64,000 nucleotides of DNA, taken from Tubulanus polymorphus. Lineage: Eukaryota; Nemertea; Palaeonemertea; Tubulaniformes; Tubulanidae. Every line of letters begins with the position of its first letter. Positions within the stretch are counted from its first letter, which is position 1. The notes below the pieces were generated by a model. It had not been told where the DNA came from. It saw nothing but the letters and a program-made list of their open reading frames with translations, and ran no database searches. Location: NCBI RefSeq assembly GCF_964204645.1, contig NC_134026.1:18866650-18930649 (forward strand), given 5' to 3'. The position numbers and the translations under genes were made by a program. Positions 1 through 11,740 of this stretch are shown in pieces.

Positions 1-73
1 GTCTCATACGACTTTGTATATTGGTATAGTTTTCGTTGATGATCGATTTTTTTTCACATGAAAGGTTGGTTCC

Positions 74-200
74 ATTTGATTGAAATGTAGAAGATACGGG
101 GTACCGGCAACACTACTGTGGCAAGCGAGGATTCCGCCAGGATTGCTAATAGCACTGGGTTTAATGTCGCACTTCAATTCCTTCTACATTTCAATCAAAT
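74..200. mobile_element. Short MITE with 20-bp perfect terminal inverted repeats
   Basis: ATTTGATTGAAATGTAGAAG at 74-93 is the exact complement of 181-200. The interior does not fold. A partial match (ATTGAAATGTAGAAG) occurs near 43052-43067. Confidence 0.6.
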
Positions 201-1529
201 TTGAGTCTTTGAATCGAATTTTTCTCATCAGTAAATCTTCAATGAAATCTATACCATAAATTTAAATCTATACCTAAATTTTCTGTGAAATCTACACCAT
301 GCACCGAGTGATTGCTTGCCACAGTACCTCATTGTGCCACCCTTGGCCAGTCGGAGGTTTTGGCGAAATTTTATTTAGATTTGAGCAAAAATATTTACAT
401 CTATTTACAGAGCCGCCAACCATGCCTGATTCTAGATAAAAAGTGTCCCTAAAACTGTCGTTGTCATTGTGTCCCTGAAAAGAATTTCTTTGATCGTCCC
501 CGAGTCGAAACTCTCTGGTTGGCTGCTCTGAAACGTTCCAAAATGCTTTCGTAATGAGTATATGAAGGCGCAAACATTGATTCTAGTAGAAAATGTGACT
601 ACGTCGTAATGTTCTGTTTTTCGCAGAATGTCTCCTCGATGAATGTTTTAACTCGTCTTAGTATAATAAATGCGTAAGGTAAGAAACGAAAAATGATGTT
701 ATTACATTTTTACCCTGCATGCCTGTAGCCGGAGATGCTTTTGCGACCAGCGTCGCGCGTATGAGCGACTCTTTATACTTTCTTTGTACATCTATTTCAT
801 TCATTCCGGCTGTCGACGTTTACTGCTTTAAAAGAGCCTAAGGCTGAAAAAGATGCCTCACTTCTCATTTTTCAGAGGCACTTAAGTCCCGTCCTTAGGC
901 ATCCTTTTTAAATCCTGAACTGCGCATTACATTGAATTAACCATGCTTTCAGGCGTTTTTCTTTTATGGGTAATGTTCGGACCAAAACTCTGCACCAATA
1001 TTGTAGAAATAAGAAGAAAAATTTAGTTTACTATTAGGCTGCCTATTTAATGGTTAGGAAACCAAAAATCAGTCTAAAACCCTATGTGAAGGTCCATTCT
1101 TCTCTTTAAAGTACTAGATGGGTTTTATCTGGGAGTTGGGAGAGCTCCAAGATTTTATGAATGGATAGTGATTGTAGAAACAACAGAATACTATTTTCAG
1201 CCTGATATTTTCCAAGTCATCATCAGAAGGAAGGTATCTTTTTCAGCCCGACGCGTACAGACCTACGAAACTAGTAGGCTATACGATAAACATATAGGAT
1301 GGAGACCTGTGCTTAGGGAATGTTTGGTAACTGTCATGATAGTATGACATTTGCACACTGTTCGCTATGGTCTAACGCCCACAGCAGTTAATAAGCACGG
1401 AAGGTGACACAAGAAACCGTTTTTCACTTGTTGCGTGGCTATGTGCATTGCCTCAAATTGTTTCCCAACCCAACATATTTGTTTGTTTCTTCATATTCAT
1501 CGCCTGCTGATTGCATTTGCTTTTCTTCC
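201..1529. other. Gene-free stretch
   Basis: AT-rich with only incidental short ORFs. There is a short hairpin near 838-905 (TAAGGC/GCCTTA phrases). Nothing else is supported. Confidence 0.5.
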
Positions 1530-2470
1530 GTCATCCATCAGTTCGTCCGTAGACAGAATCCAATAATTTTGAGACGTTTTGAAGATGCTCAGATGGATTG
1601 TCTTGATATTTGGTTTACGCATGTTTAGACATTACTGCAGCCCAAAGACTGGCCCGATCAAAGTCAAGACGACTGACTTTGCAGATATTGTTGTTCCCCA
1701 AAATCATCAATTTTTACACATTTTCAAAGTTTTCAAGTTTGAAGAAGCTTCAATCAATTATCTTGATCTATAAGATATGTTTGTATATCCTCTCAGGGCC
1801 GATCAGAAAAATTGGGTTGATCAGACTCAAGATGGCCGTCCTGTGGTCTTTTTTGTGCCTGTGCCTAAAAGCCATTTTTTGCCTGAATTCTGAGACTTGT
1901 AGCTTCTTCATGGTTTGTCATTTTTCATTTTCATTTGTGACAGAAATACTTTTGGAGGGAATCTTTGACTCAGTCAATTGTCACATATTCGGCGGCCATC
2001 TCAGTATCATCATTCCTTCTTCTTAGATGGAAAAACGTTTTAGTAAAATATCAAAAAGTTTTAACTGATAGGCTTGATATTTAATAATTGTTAGCGCTGT
2101 CATAGATACATCTCCACACATAGACTTGGGGATCATCCATTTTTTGTATATTGTCACCAGAGGGCACTGAACAGCAGAATAACTTAATATTTTTTTCATA
2201 TTGGTACCTAGGCATATTTTCTTACCACAAATTGTGGCTCATAACATGTTTTATGATTCCGGTGAGTTTTAAGGTCATTGGTTTCTGTATATGTGCAGGA
2301 GGGGGGGGGGGTGGCATCGAATTTTCAAATTGTTGGTCAGATTTCAAATCGCTTCCCAAGTGGGAATTTTCTCCCTGGACCTCGAGTTTCATCGTCGCAA
2401 AGCAATGCACACAATCACAAAATAAGCGTAAAGCTAGGTCTATAGCAGGTGAACCTTGGACTCTACTTTA
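1530..2470 (+). repeat. Repeat family R1, diverged copy
   Basis: Collinear with 58075-58870: GTCCGTAGACAGAATCCA, TTTTGAAGATGCT, the GGCCCGATCA..AAGACGACTGACTTTG block, TTAGATGG, CACCAGAGGGCACTGAACAG and CTCCCTGGACC. It contains a G-run (about 2299-2312). The open frames here (up to 138 codons) are incidental. Confidence 0.65.
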
Positions 2471-3475
2471 GAGTCAGATCACTTCTAGTTTCCATTTTGC
2501 TATGTACTAGGCTTGAGTGTAGGTTGTAAGCCCTTTTTTGTCTATCCCGATTTTAAGGGCAATGGATGCAGCAACTAAGTTATGGTAATAGCTGATTTCC
2601 GGGCTGACCAACATTATTTCTTAAGAAAAAGCTTGTATTTCCCCTTACTGTGACTGCCACTATTTCATCAATCAATGTACATAAATGTATTTTCGACTGT
2701 ATTTTCTTCTCAAGCATTCTTATCAAGTCTTATGTACGTGTTTAATCATTGTTCATTGTTCTTTATTCCTGCCTTATGTAATGTGCATCAGTGATATATT
2801 TAAATCCGCTTCAGGTTCTAAAGACTCGTCGGGATCAATTCCAACGTTGGTTGCAAATTGACATCGACAAATGGAAATGAACTAATCTCGAATGAACTGT
2901 AGTCTTGAATCCTGCCTTAAAACCTCGGTCGTGTACCTCATTGCATTCCCTTTTTTAGTACACGCTCGGTAAATGACGACCAGATATCGTTGATACGAAG
3001 GCAAAATTAGTTCATTTGAATCAACTTTGAAATGGATTTTGACTTTGAACTACTCGGTGTTAAGTATAGTTTATGAACAGAACAACATCAAAGGAATTTC
3101 AATTGGAAACTATAGGCCTGATTAAAAAGACCTGCCGTAATACTTTGCATTGTGGGGGGGGGGGGGCATTATGGTTTCTTATTGTCAAACGTTGGTCCGC
3201 GCCTGTGAACATTTTTCCAGTTGTGCATTCATGGTAAGAAAAAGATTTAGAAATTATTTCATCTCATAATTTCGAGTAAAACGAATTCAAAAACTGAATC
3301 AATTCACGGTCAGTTGGTAGTCCGAATTGCGTAGGATCTATCGGACTTAACTTTCTGGATATTTCATGGCCCATGATTTAGGTAGGTAGAAATTTTAGAA
3401 ACCGAGGAAGTAGAATATTTTCGAAATGATTTTGTCTTTACTTCAAATGTGTATATCAGTCGATAATGGTGTCAT
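2471..3475. other. Gene-free stretch
   Basis: No exon-like ORF; contains a homopolymeric G run at about 3152-3166. Confidence 0.5.
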
Positions 3476-4080
3476 TAATTTGTCAATTTAACGGCCGTAA
3501 ATCATTTGCGACGTATGATGATTTACGGTCGCGAGCCGACGAATTCATGGTTGCAGCGTTGTTAAGTGTCATATCGACGGATTAGATAGATTAGGCGAGT
3601 CGACTAACTATCTCTCTCGCTGATTTCGTTCGCCAGATGATGAGCATTGAACACTTGTAAATTCTATTTGTCTCGTAATTAGAAAAGATAAATCATACCG
3701 GGGATAATTGCGTCAAATGCGTCTCGTAAAACCTGCACTTCTCATACATAATGCATCGTCGTTTCGTTCGTCTGGTAATGGCGTCGGTCGCCTTTTTTGA
3801 ATTATGTACGCGCTCGTGTGCGCGTGTGCGGCATGAAATCGGCTCTCGTTTTGGGCTTGACTTTTCGTTGAATTCGAAGCAGGTATCTCGTGTTCGATTG
3901 TAGTACCGTCGAGCGCCGCGTTCGCGCTGCTGTAATGGCTCCGCTGTGGAGTCTTTCGACTGAATCTCTATAGCAACACACACTCTCGTCTTCGACTGTT
4001 TAAGAATCGCGCCGTCATGAAAGTTGCCCACAATAGATGAAGGGGATTTCGTTATAACGTCTTCAAGTACCACCTAGAAG
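3476..4080. other. CpG-rich block of unknown role
   Basis: Dense in CG dinucleotides compared with the surrounding AT-rich DNA, with a GCCGTAAATCAT / ATGATTTACGGTC hairpin at about 3493-3533. The minus strand is open for 126 codons (4073-3693), but its translation is Arg/Lys/Thr-rich and matches nothing I know. It could be a CpG-rich promoter or 5' non-coding exon, or an old GC-rich repeat. Confidence 0.35.
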
Positions 4081-4139
4081 TATTGTTTAAGTACCGAATG
4101 ATATTGTGGTTTTCGTGAAATGTTTCTCGTGAGAAGTAA

Positions 4140-4496
4140 CAAGGATTTTTTTGCATTTAACACCGTAAAAACTGTTACAATGATGTTTATATGCATTGAT
4201 ACCTAGTATGCGTTATCTAAGGGGTTCTGTGTGAGTCGATGAGCACTATGTCATCAATATTGGCGTTTCAAAATAACAATTACAACGTATGAATTTTGGC
4301 ATTTATTTTGTAAATAGATTTATTTCGTAACAGTGGGCTATTTTTGGGGGTAGAATCCTAGGTTAGCATCTGAGTGTGTTGTTTTTCAAGGCGTCGATAA
4401 ACTTTCAAGTTCGTTTAGTAAAACAGTATTTTTTGACTCCGGAAAAAACCGTCAAAATAATGTTTATATACATTGATATCTAAAATGCGTTATCTA
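4140..4496 (+). repeat. Repeat family R2 (GGGGTTCTGTGTGAGTCGATG), copy 1 and left part of copy 2
   Basis: It contains AACCGTAAAAACTGTTACAATG, GCGTTATCTAAGGGGTTCTG and GTCATCAATATTGGCGTTTC. A second unit starting near 4436 (AACCGTCAAAATAATG) is cut by the nested transposon and resumes at 5248. A further copy is at 24,650-25,190. Confidence 0.55.
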
Positions 4497-5247
4497 CAAC
4501 GCGAAGCCTACCGACTCCTACTGACGCAACTGAGAGCAACCGCGATCGGAGCCCAGCTTATGTCGACTGCGCTCCGATTCGCAGCAACTGAGGCCGACTA
4601 GCGGGATATGAGATCCTCCCAGTTGCTTCCCTGCTTATGTCGGTTGCGTTTACTAGCAACTGCAACGGCTCAAATGGTCACGTGATAAGCACTTTGAGAA
4701 TAAATTTGAATTATTAGGAAATATATTTCTATTAAAAAAGCTATTTCTTTAAGACTTTGATCTTTCTGATTCTGTTTTGAATACAACGTGCTAGCGACAT
4801 CTATAAAGATGGCCGCTCACACCATAATTCTACCAATTTCGTTTCTAGATCTTCGGTCCAGTCCTCTGCCGAGCTGAAGGTTTTGTTTATGTTTGAACTA
4901 CTTGAATTTGAAAGTTTATGACTAATTACGAATGACACTAACTAGCGGTGATAATTTGTACTATGTATATGCGGTCTCTCATTGGCTGGAACCCCTGCGC
5001 TCAGTTCCGTCGCGTCGCAGATGAGCTTATGTCGGCTGCGATCGAAAGCAACTGCCCGCGTACTGTAGGCCGGAGTAGAACGGCTTGCGACGAGTCGGTA
5101 GGCGTCGCGTTGCCGTCGCAAGCCGGCTTATGTCGAACCGATTGAGGAGCAACTGGCGGCCTCTCGTAGGCCGCTAGTTGCCACTAATCGGCGATAAACC
5201 CAGTTGCGTCGGTAGGCGTCGCGTTGCTTGTCGACATAAGCCAACCT
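4497..5247. mobile_element. TA-flanked DNA transposon-like element nested in repeat family R2
   Basis: The termini are partly inverted: AACGCGAAGCCTACCGAC on the left and GTCGGTAGGCGTCGCGTT on the right, with repeated CTTATGTCG(A/G) and CAACTG motifs inside. TA lies on both sides (4495-4496 and 5248-5249). The flanks rejoin to the uninterrupted phrase GCGTTATCTAAGGGGTTCTG found at 4208-4227, so the boundaries are read directly. CpG-rich relative to its surroundings. No ORF of transposase size. Confidence 0.7.
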
Positions 5248-5480
5248 TAAGGGGTTCTGTGTGAGTCGATGTGCAGTACGTCATCAATATTGGCATTTCA
5301 AAATAACAACTACAATTGTGAATTTTGGCGCTTATTTAATAGACAAATGTATATATTTCATTACTCTATACATTTGTCTATTAAATAAGCGCCAAAATTC
5401 ACAATTGTATTTCATTACTCTTATTCTATTTTTTATCAATTTTGATAATTATTTTTGATAGGATGTGCACTACGTCGTCA
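5248..5480 (+). repeat. Repeat family R2, right part, with a 43-bp perfect inverted repeat
   Basis: Resumes AAGGGGTTCTGTGTGAGTCG after the nested element. Arms 5311-5353 and 5367-5409 are perfectly complementary around a 13-base spacer. Only the left arm is expected from the other copies; the right arm is an inverted re-copy of it. Confidence 0.7.
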
Positions 5481-5692
5481 TTTGCGTAATCGGTAGATGC
5501 GGTTTTCATCGTCAACAAAATGGCACAGAGGACTAAAATCGGCAATAATCATTTCGCACACTTCAATGATTCTATGAATACAGATCCAACTATTGTTCCT
5601 CCCATTCTCGGATTTGAAATCGATACGAAATTTGATGCTTACAACTTCAGTCTGTTTCTAATACCGTGATCATTGAATACTCCAAGGTGATA

Positions 5693-5873
5693 CGGTGGAA
5701 CCTCGTTAAAATGAACTCGTAGCAATTTATCGGATATAACAAATATAGAATTTTGTACCAAGTAAGACAATTTGATAATTTTATATTGGATATAACGAAC
5801 TATCGATATATCGGTTATGATATGGAACATATTTTGCTTGTCGTGTGAAGTTCGTTGTAATGAGGTTCCGCTG
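5693..5873. mobile_element. pogo/Tc1-like MITE flanked by TA
   Basis: The termini CGGTGGAACCTCGTTA and TAATGAGGTTCCGCTG are near-perfect inverted repeats inside TA dinucleotides (5691-5692 and 5874-5875). They resemble the CAGTGGAACC termini of pogo-type elements. No transposase. Confidence 0.65.
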
Positions 5874-8499
5874 TATTTGGTGAAATGAATTTTGAATGTG
5901 TTATTGGAATCTATTGAACTGCTGCGTAAGATCACTTTCGCAAACGTCAAGTTACGCCTCATCGAATGCACACTCGAATGAATTATTCGAATCTACTAAA
6001 CTGCTGCATAAAATCACCTTCCCGAATGTCAAGTTACACCTCGATGCACATGAGTTGCATTTCTGTGAAGGCTTACATCTCGAGAATGAAATGTGAAAGA
6101 TTTTGTGTACAGTTGCGCTAATAGTACAATAACCTGACTCAAACGTGTTGAACGGATAATAAGATAAAACCCCACTATGTAAAAATCAAAAGAATTTTAA
6201 AATCGAGAAATTCATTTATTAAAAAAAATCTAAAGTATATAATACACAACGTTTCGATCTTACCCTAGACAATTAGTGAGTGAGTAAGTAATAATTGCGA
6301 TAGTTGCGCTAACTTCATGTAGAGTTCACTAGTTATTATAGAAGCTGATGATCATCAAACTATCTTTACACCTATCATCAAATGCTAATATCAGGAAGAT
6401 GCGCCTTTCAAAAAATCGTACCTGATCGAATTTGAATATTAGTCAGATTTCCTAGCTACCTATTTTAGGAGTAACTCCTTTATGGTTATTATGCCGTATA
6501 TTTCATGTCAAACGAACCAGTCGCAGCCATGTTGCCTCGAGTAATTAAATAATATACGAGTGTAAATTGTCATTTTCGATTCCTTGACTTAACAGAAAAT
6601 GATCAGGAAATTACTGGCCACATCATTAGGCATTAACTGTCATATTCAAAGCGAAAGCTACCAGCATTGAGCAGGAACTGATACGATTTCGAAGGCGTAG
6701 ATTTGTTTATCATCTGCGTGGCTTGGGGCCTAATGCGCGAATGTTTCTGCTGGCGATTAGATTCGGCGCAAAGTAATTCATATTATGTCGAACTAGCTTA
6801 ATTGTCCCCTTAGTATCCGGCTTTGATATGTCGGGCTGCCATTTGTTCCCTTGAGCTCATTATCGCTATGTCTCAGGAAAAGATTATAGCAATAACGTGA
6901 CATTTCAAGTGGTTTAGAGTCATTCCAGCCTTTGGCCTAAAGTACCAGATATATCGAAGCACTCTACCCTGTTAAGTTAGCACAACACGTGGAAATTGGC
7001 CATGAGATGATGCACCCTATCAATTTTGGGGGCAAAATCTCCAAGGTCAAGGTCGTTCTGGCTTCTGGGTCTATAAAGCCTGTCATTGCATCATCTCCAA
7101 TAAAGATGGTAGGACAACTGTGAAACTTTCTAGGTAGGTTGCTCAAATAAAAGGATGCTCCCCTATTAATTCTAGAGTAGAAAAACTAAAAGGTCATATG
7201 CCATCAAGATCTAATAACTCTTAAAATGTGCTACCCTCCCACTAACCAAATCAGTCCGACCTTTTAGTTGATGGGTGACAATGAAATGCCTTCTCTTGTT
7301 TAGATTTGTAATATTCCTATACACCGCGATGTACAGTTAGTCTTTCATATTGTATGTAATTGTAATGTGACAATGACAGATAAGTAAATCTACAGTCCGT
7401 ATCGCGGAATTATCTTGAGAAATTTTCCACACGCATTTCTCACATTCCATCTTCATAAAATCTTCACTAAAATGATATACTGTCAATCACACTGAAAGTC
7501 TCGCAATAAAAGGTTGTGAGACTTATTGCTGATTGAAGTAACGCCACAAATCCCACTCAAAAATATGATCAACTATCTGACTGTGGATCAAAGTAATTTA
7601 CTTTTCCCTTAAAAACTATTATTAATGTAAAAAGAAGACTAGTATGCACAGGGGCTGATCTAGGATGTTTTCAAAGGGCATGCAGAAAAAGATTCTCTCT
7701 TGAGAATATTGTCGAATTCTCACTAGAGATCAGTTCGAAACATCAAGTCATTTTGACTTTTCCATTAAATAGATTCTTGGTCTTAAAACTTTTAAATCTG
7801 TACATAGTGGGTTTATATCTTACCAGATATTCTCGTCATTCATGCGCGGATCACTATGACGCAACAGTTTATTCCTGTGAAGACTTAGCGCCGTATATTT
7901 TAAAATTAAATCCGAACTAACGGTCTTATCCCCTGCTTAATTCATCAGGAAATCGTACGTTTAAAGACAAATTAACTGTCATAAGGCAACGTTCAGCAAT
8001 GACGCATTATTCCACTTCACGAATCCATTAATCTCAAATTTACTTTTAATTATCTCGGATGTAGCGCACAAGAGATGTTCTCTTCAGTCTAAAAAGATAC
8101 CATTAATAAATCGTCTGGCTCAGTTCACGTGCTTCGATATGATATTATGTTTAGCGATTTCCGGATCGAGATGGTTTCTAGATTCTATCATGTATCGACA
8201 CTTGACGTGGTGTTTAGACAGTTAATCCATCTAGTACTCGAAAACCGATTCAACAAGTTGTAAGTCATTTATATCAGTCACAAGTCACTCATATCCATGA
8301 TGAACTAGAGTAAAACCTGTGGAAACCCCAGGCATTTCTTTTTAGCTTTTTAACTTCAACAAACTTTTAGATTCTTTGGCCATGGAATTAAGTCGGACCA
8401 TTTGAAAATGATGTGGTATATGCCCATGCCCATGGTGACATCTCGGGAACTTCGATATCCCGTACCCGTAGAGGCTGGCAACCATGTATAGTTTAACTA
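5874..8499. other. Gene-free stretch with transposon ends
   Basis: CAGGGGCTGATCTAGGATG at about 7649 looks like an isolated hAT-like terminus. Repeated GAATGTCAAGTTACACCTC-type phrases at about 5900-6070 form a ~100-bp degenerate duplication. No gene. Confidence 0.45.
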
Positions 8500-8562
8500 C
8501 GCGGGATTCAAACTTCTGATCCATTAGGTGCAAGTCTTGTGCTCTACTAACTGGGCCATCAT
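8500..8562 (-). mobile_element. tRNA-derived SINE head
   Basis: The minus strand carries an A-box-like TGGCCCAGTTAGTAGAGC (8558-8541) and a B-box-like AGTTTGAATCC about 30 bases later, with tRNA spacing. The acceptor stem does not close, so it is a SINE relic, not a functional tRNA. Confidence 0.5.
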
Positions 8563-8959
8563 GACTGCTGTAAAATTGTTTGATACAGTAACAGTCCATA
8601 TCGATTTTCCTGCTTGCTGATTGGCTAGAATTTTTTGTTAGCCTCCCGTATGGCCCGCTATAAATATTTTCACACTGGTTTAAAGCCGTTGCATCGGCAG
8701 GGGTGCGTTTAGGATGCAGACCCAGGGGTTTGGACCCCTGCCTCCCAGTGAGTACTTTTGGGATGCGTTCCTTCAAGAATATCTTAAGCTGAGGGTAACA
8801 CCACACGTAACCCGAATTGAGGCCTTTGACCTGGCTGCTTTATTTGAGACATGCCTTTTATTTTCTTCTGGACCCGGGCCTCCAATTTTCCTCAATCCAC
8901 ACCCGATAAGTCAAAACAACCATTGACTAGCCCACCAGATTTCAAGGCCCATTATATCT

Positions 8960-9160
8960 CATCCTCCCCCGGCAGGGTTTCGAACCTGATGGCATCGAGA
9001 TTGCCACGGTACGAAACCCTATCACACTAGACCGAGTGCGCAGCTACACGCACGGCTTAGATGAAGTCATTACCAGCCACTCAGAAATCCCATTTTATTT
9101 CAGCCTGGGTTTTCCCGTTTATAATTCTTCGGTGAAATTTGCCGCGGCGATTATACAACG
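8960..9160 (-). mobile_element. tRNA-derived SINE (family S1), minus copy
   Basis: The minus strand reads GCGCACTCGGTCTAGTGTGA, then GATGCCATCAGGTTCGAAAC and CCCTGCC, i.e. A and B boxes at tRNA spacing. Its other side, CGGCGATTATAC, matches the SINE at 48.46-48.62 kb. Confidence 0.55.
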
Positions 9161-9189
9161 AGCAATCTGATTGGTGCCACAAGTTTTCG

Positions 9190-9300
9190 TGCGGCAAAGC
9201 TGCGCGTGTACCTGCGCACCCCATCTACTGTGGCAGGGGTTCGTGCCTTAGTAGCTGAGTGTAGCGATACCATCAGGTTCGAATCCCTGCCGTGGGAGAA
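9190..9300 (+). mobile_element. tRNA-derived SINE (family S1), plus copy
   Basis: GTGCCTTAGTAGCTGAGTGTA followed by GATACCATCAGGTTCGAATC and CCTGCCG, the same promoter-box pair as the minus copy 30 bp away but in opposite orientation. Confidence 0.55.
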
Positions 9301-9409
9301 TAATAATATCTGCAACGGCGACAGTAGATGGTACATAGTTCCATATTGATATAGAGTGTGATACAATTGCGTATTCAATTGTCACCACTAGCAGAGCCGT
9401 CATCTGTCA

Positions 9410-9860
9410 TAATCTGGCCGCCGTTGTCGTCGTATAAATGAAGTAGTTACGTTGTGTTTTGAAACTCTTCTCCGCGCTGGTCGTCGTCGTCGTCGTCGTA
9501 CTGCGCTAATCGTGATCGTCGACGGTGTAGTGATACAGGAAGTCCCTACAGCCGATATACGTGATCGGAATTGTCGACAATTTATGATCAAGTGGCGGCG
9601 AACGATGACGACGATGTCGCGATTCTTTTTTTTTCGACATCGTAAAATACGATTATGATACAATGATTGCTATTTCTGTCCCCGACCCGACTGTGCGGTC
9701 AGCACGTATTATCATAATTCGGCGAAGCCTCTCGGTTCATAAATTAGATCTCGTTTCTCGAAGAAATTACGTATTCTTTTTCTCGCCGTATCGCGCTCCA
9801 GCAGGGGCGGATCGCGAGACTGATTTATGGAAAAAATGGCCGCTTAGCTTCGTAATGAAT
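9410..9860. other. CpG-rich block with a TCG/CGT triplet run
   Basis: TCGTCGTCGTCGTCGTCGTA at 9481-9500 sits in a CpG-rich stretch. Short Arg-rich frames are open on both strands, as expected for CG-rich low-complexity DNA. It is a candidate promoter region for the downstream PLPPR gene; nothing else supports it. Confidence 0.3.
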
Positions 9861-10424
9861 ATGCGTGAAGATCTATTTTTAATAGCTGAAGAGATTTTGA
9901 AGTGACTATGGATTATGAAATGAGTGGAACATATTCTGGAGTTTTTTGGGTCTATCCGATTTAACGTTGAATTGTTATTTCATGGAAGAGATTTATGTCG
10001 TTATGAAGCCTCTAGACAATTGATGGATTTATTTCAATTTCTTTCATTAGGAAAGTTTATTGGCAACAAATGTCTTAAGAAAATTTGAGACAAACTGAAT
10101 TTTGCAGCAATTCAGCTATTCTAGCGCTGAAGAGCTGAACGTGACAGATACCACTGCATGAGAATAAGCGAAAAAGGGTATATGTACATTACCAACTTTT
10201 CAACACTCTTTAATCGCTTTTTCATTTTGCATTGTGAAGCAACCTTGATAGAATACTGGGAAAATCGCTTTCTCTGAAGGATCGAGCCAAACTTATAGAG
10301 TTATGATAGAATGTAGGTAAATATCACCTCTAGGCAAAAATATCCCGTGGTAAAAATTCCCTCAAATTCAGTTACGTCAATCAGACAAACTAGATCAAAC
10401 AAGAGTCTAAAACTTTGATAAAAC

Positions 10425-10489
10425 CTAGAAGATACTTTTTGAATACATATTTACATTATGTAAATATGTATTCAAAAAGTATCTTCTAG
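10425..10489. repeat. Perfect palindrome, 32-bp arms with a 1-base centre
   Basis: 10425-10456 (CTAGAAGATACTTTTTGAAT...) is exactly complementary to 10458-10489, with a single T at the centre (10457). The absence of any mismatch implies a recent origin or gene conversion. It would extrude as a hairpin or be seen as a snap-back. No target duplication or related copy was found in the window. Confidence 0.9.
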
Positions 10490-11429
10490 TTTTTATGATG
10501 TAAATGTAGATATTTTTAAAACTAGGATAATGTTATTTTCGATGCACGAAGCTTGCTAATAGTCACAGATTATCCGAGGTGAATAATGAAACAAACAGCA
10601 TGGAGAATTTAAGAATTTTGAAATCTATCTAGGTTTTTCAACAACATAAGAATATATTGATACAGTTTGTTGAACTTGTTTGAGAAATCAAATTTAGGGG
10701 GATTTCAACCGGGGGATATTTGCTGGGGCGGATCAACGACAATGAATTATTTTTCTCGCAAAAAATTAGTCAAACTATCGTGTCGTAGGTATTGAATTAT
10801 TTATCGTATCGATTTTATGTTGCACACGAACGAACAGCCAACATCAGGAGCATGTAGTATAAACGATGCATTAATACAGATGTGACAATGACTGTGTCAT
10901 TAATGCTACGGGTGGAATGAATGTTAATAAACCCCCTGACTGTAGCAGCTGGACTCCGACTATATGAACGGACTGACTGCCGATATATTCTGAATATTTA
11001 CGAGTGGGGATAGATGCCGAAAAGCTCGCGAGGCTCGTGCATATACGAATTAGTCGATATACCGACACGCGCCTGGCTTAAGAATAGTATAAATATAGTT
11101 GCATAAAAGCCAATTTTTTTTCTAATATTTATTTTTCGAAAGCGAATAGCTCGAATGTCGTCGGGATTTTCAGTTTGTTTACAAGCTTTGTTTGTATAGA
11201 CGATATCTGATTAATGGAATGATAATGACGGCTCGCGCATTAGCCGGATCGAGATCATCAAAGGATTAGTTGCAGTTTTAGATAATGTACTCTGGAGTAC
11301 AGCATTTTCTTGGCTAGATGTTTAAGAAAAAGGTCAGTGTTTTATGTTTCAAGATTCATTACTGATGTATGTATGTCTAACAGGCCAGGGGTGCGTTTAG
11401 AATGAAACTTATAGTAATGATTGTAATGA

Positions 11430-11740
11430 TCATAGTAATAATAATAAAAATTTATTTGTTTATATAGAGCTATATAAGACGGTCATAGTGCTTTACAATA
11501 GTAATACATGAAATCATAGAATTATTAAAATACAGTTGGGATTTAAAGAATATTAAAACAGCTTTCCTAAAAAGATGTTTCGAGGTTTCGCTTAAAAGCA
11601 TCGACAGATGAGGATTCCTGAATACTGGATGGTAGAAACTTGAATGAAATGTTAAGGTTGTCGAATGTTAAGGCTTCGAACGCCGTATATTTCCAATTTT
11701 CTCGTGACAAGATACTTATCCTCATTCCACCTGGCCTGAT
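11430..11740 (+). repeat. Dispersed element starting with an AAT-rich tract
   Basis: AGTAATAATAATAAAAATTT, then TTATATAGAGCTATATAAGA, GTGCTTTACAATAG and a block about cTAAAAAGATGTTTCGAGG. The same arrangement occurs at 60019-60330. Confidence 0.4.

Noticed and set aside
3693-4073. 126-codon minus-strand ORF
   Set aside because: Composition follows the CpG-rich DNA; no domain, no splice context or family resemblance recognised. Reported only as a CpG-rich block.
9400-9905. Arg-rich ORFs on both strands
   Set aside because: Generated by CGT/TCG triplet repeats; open in several frames at once.
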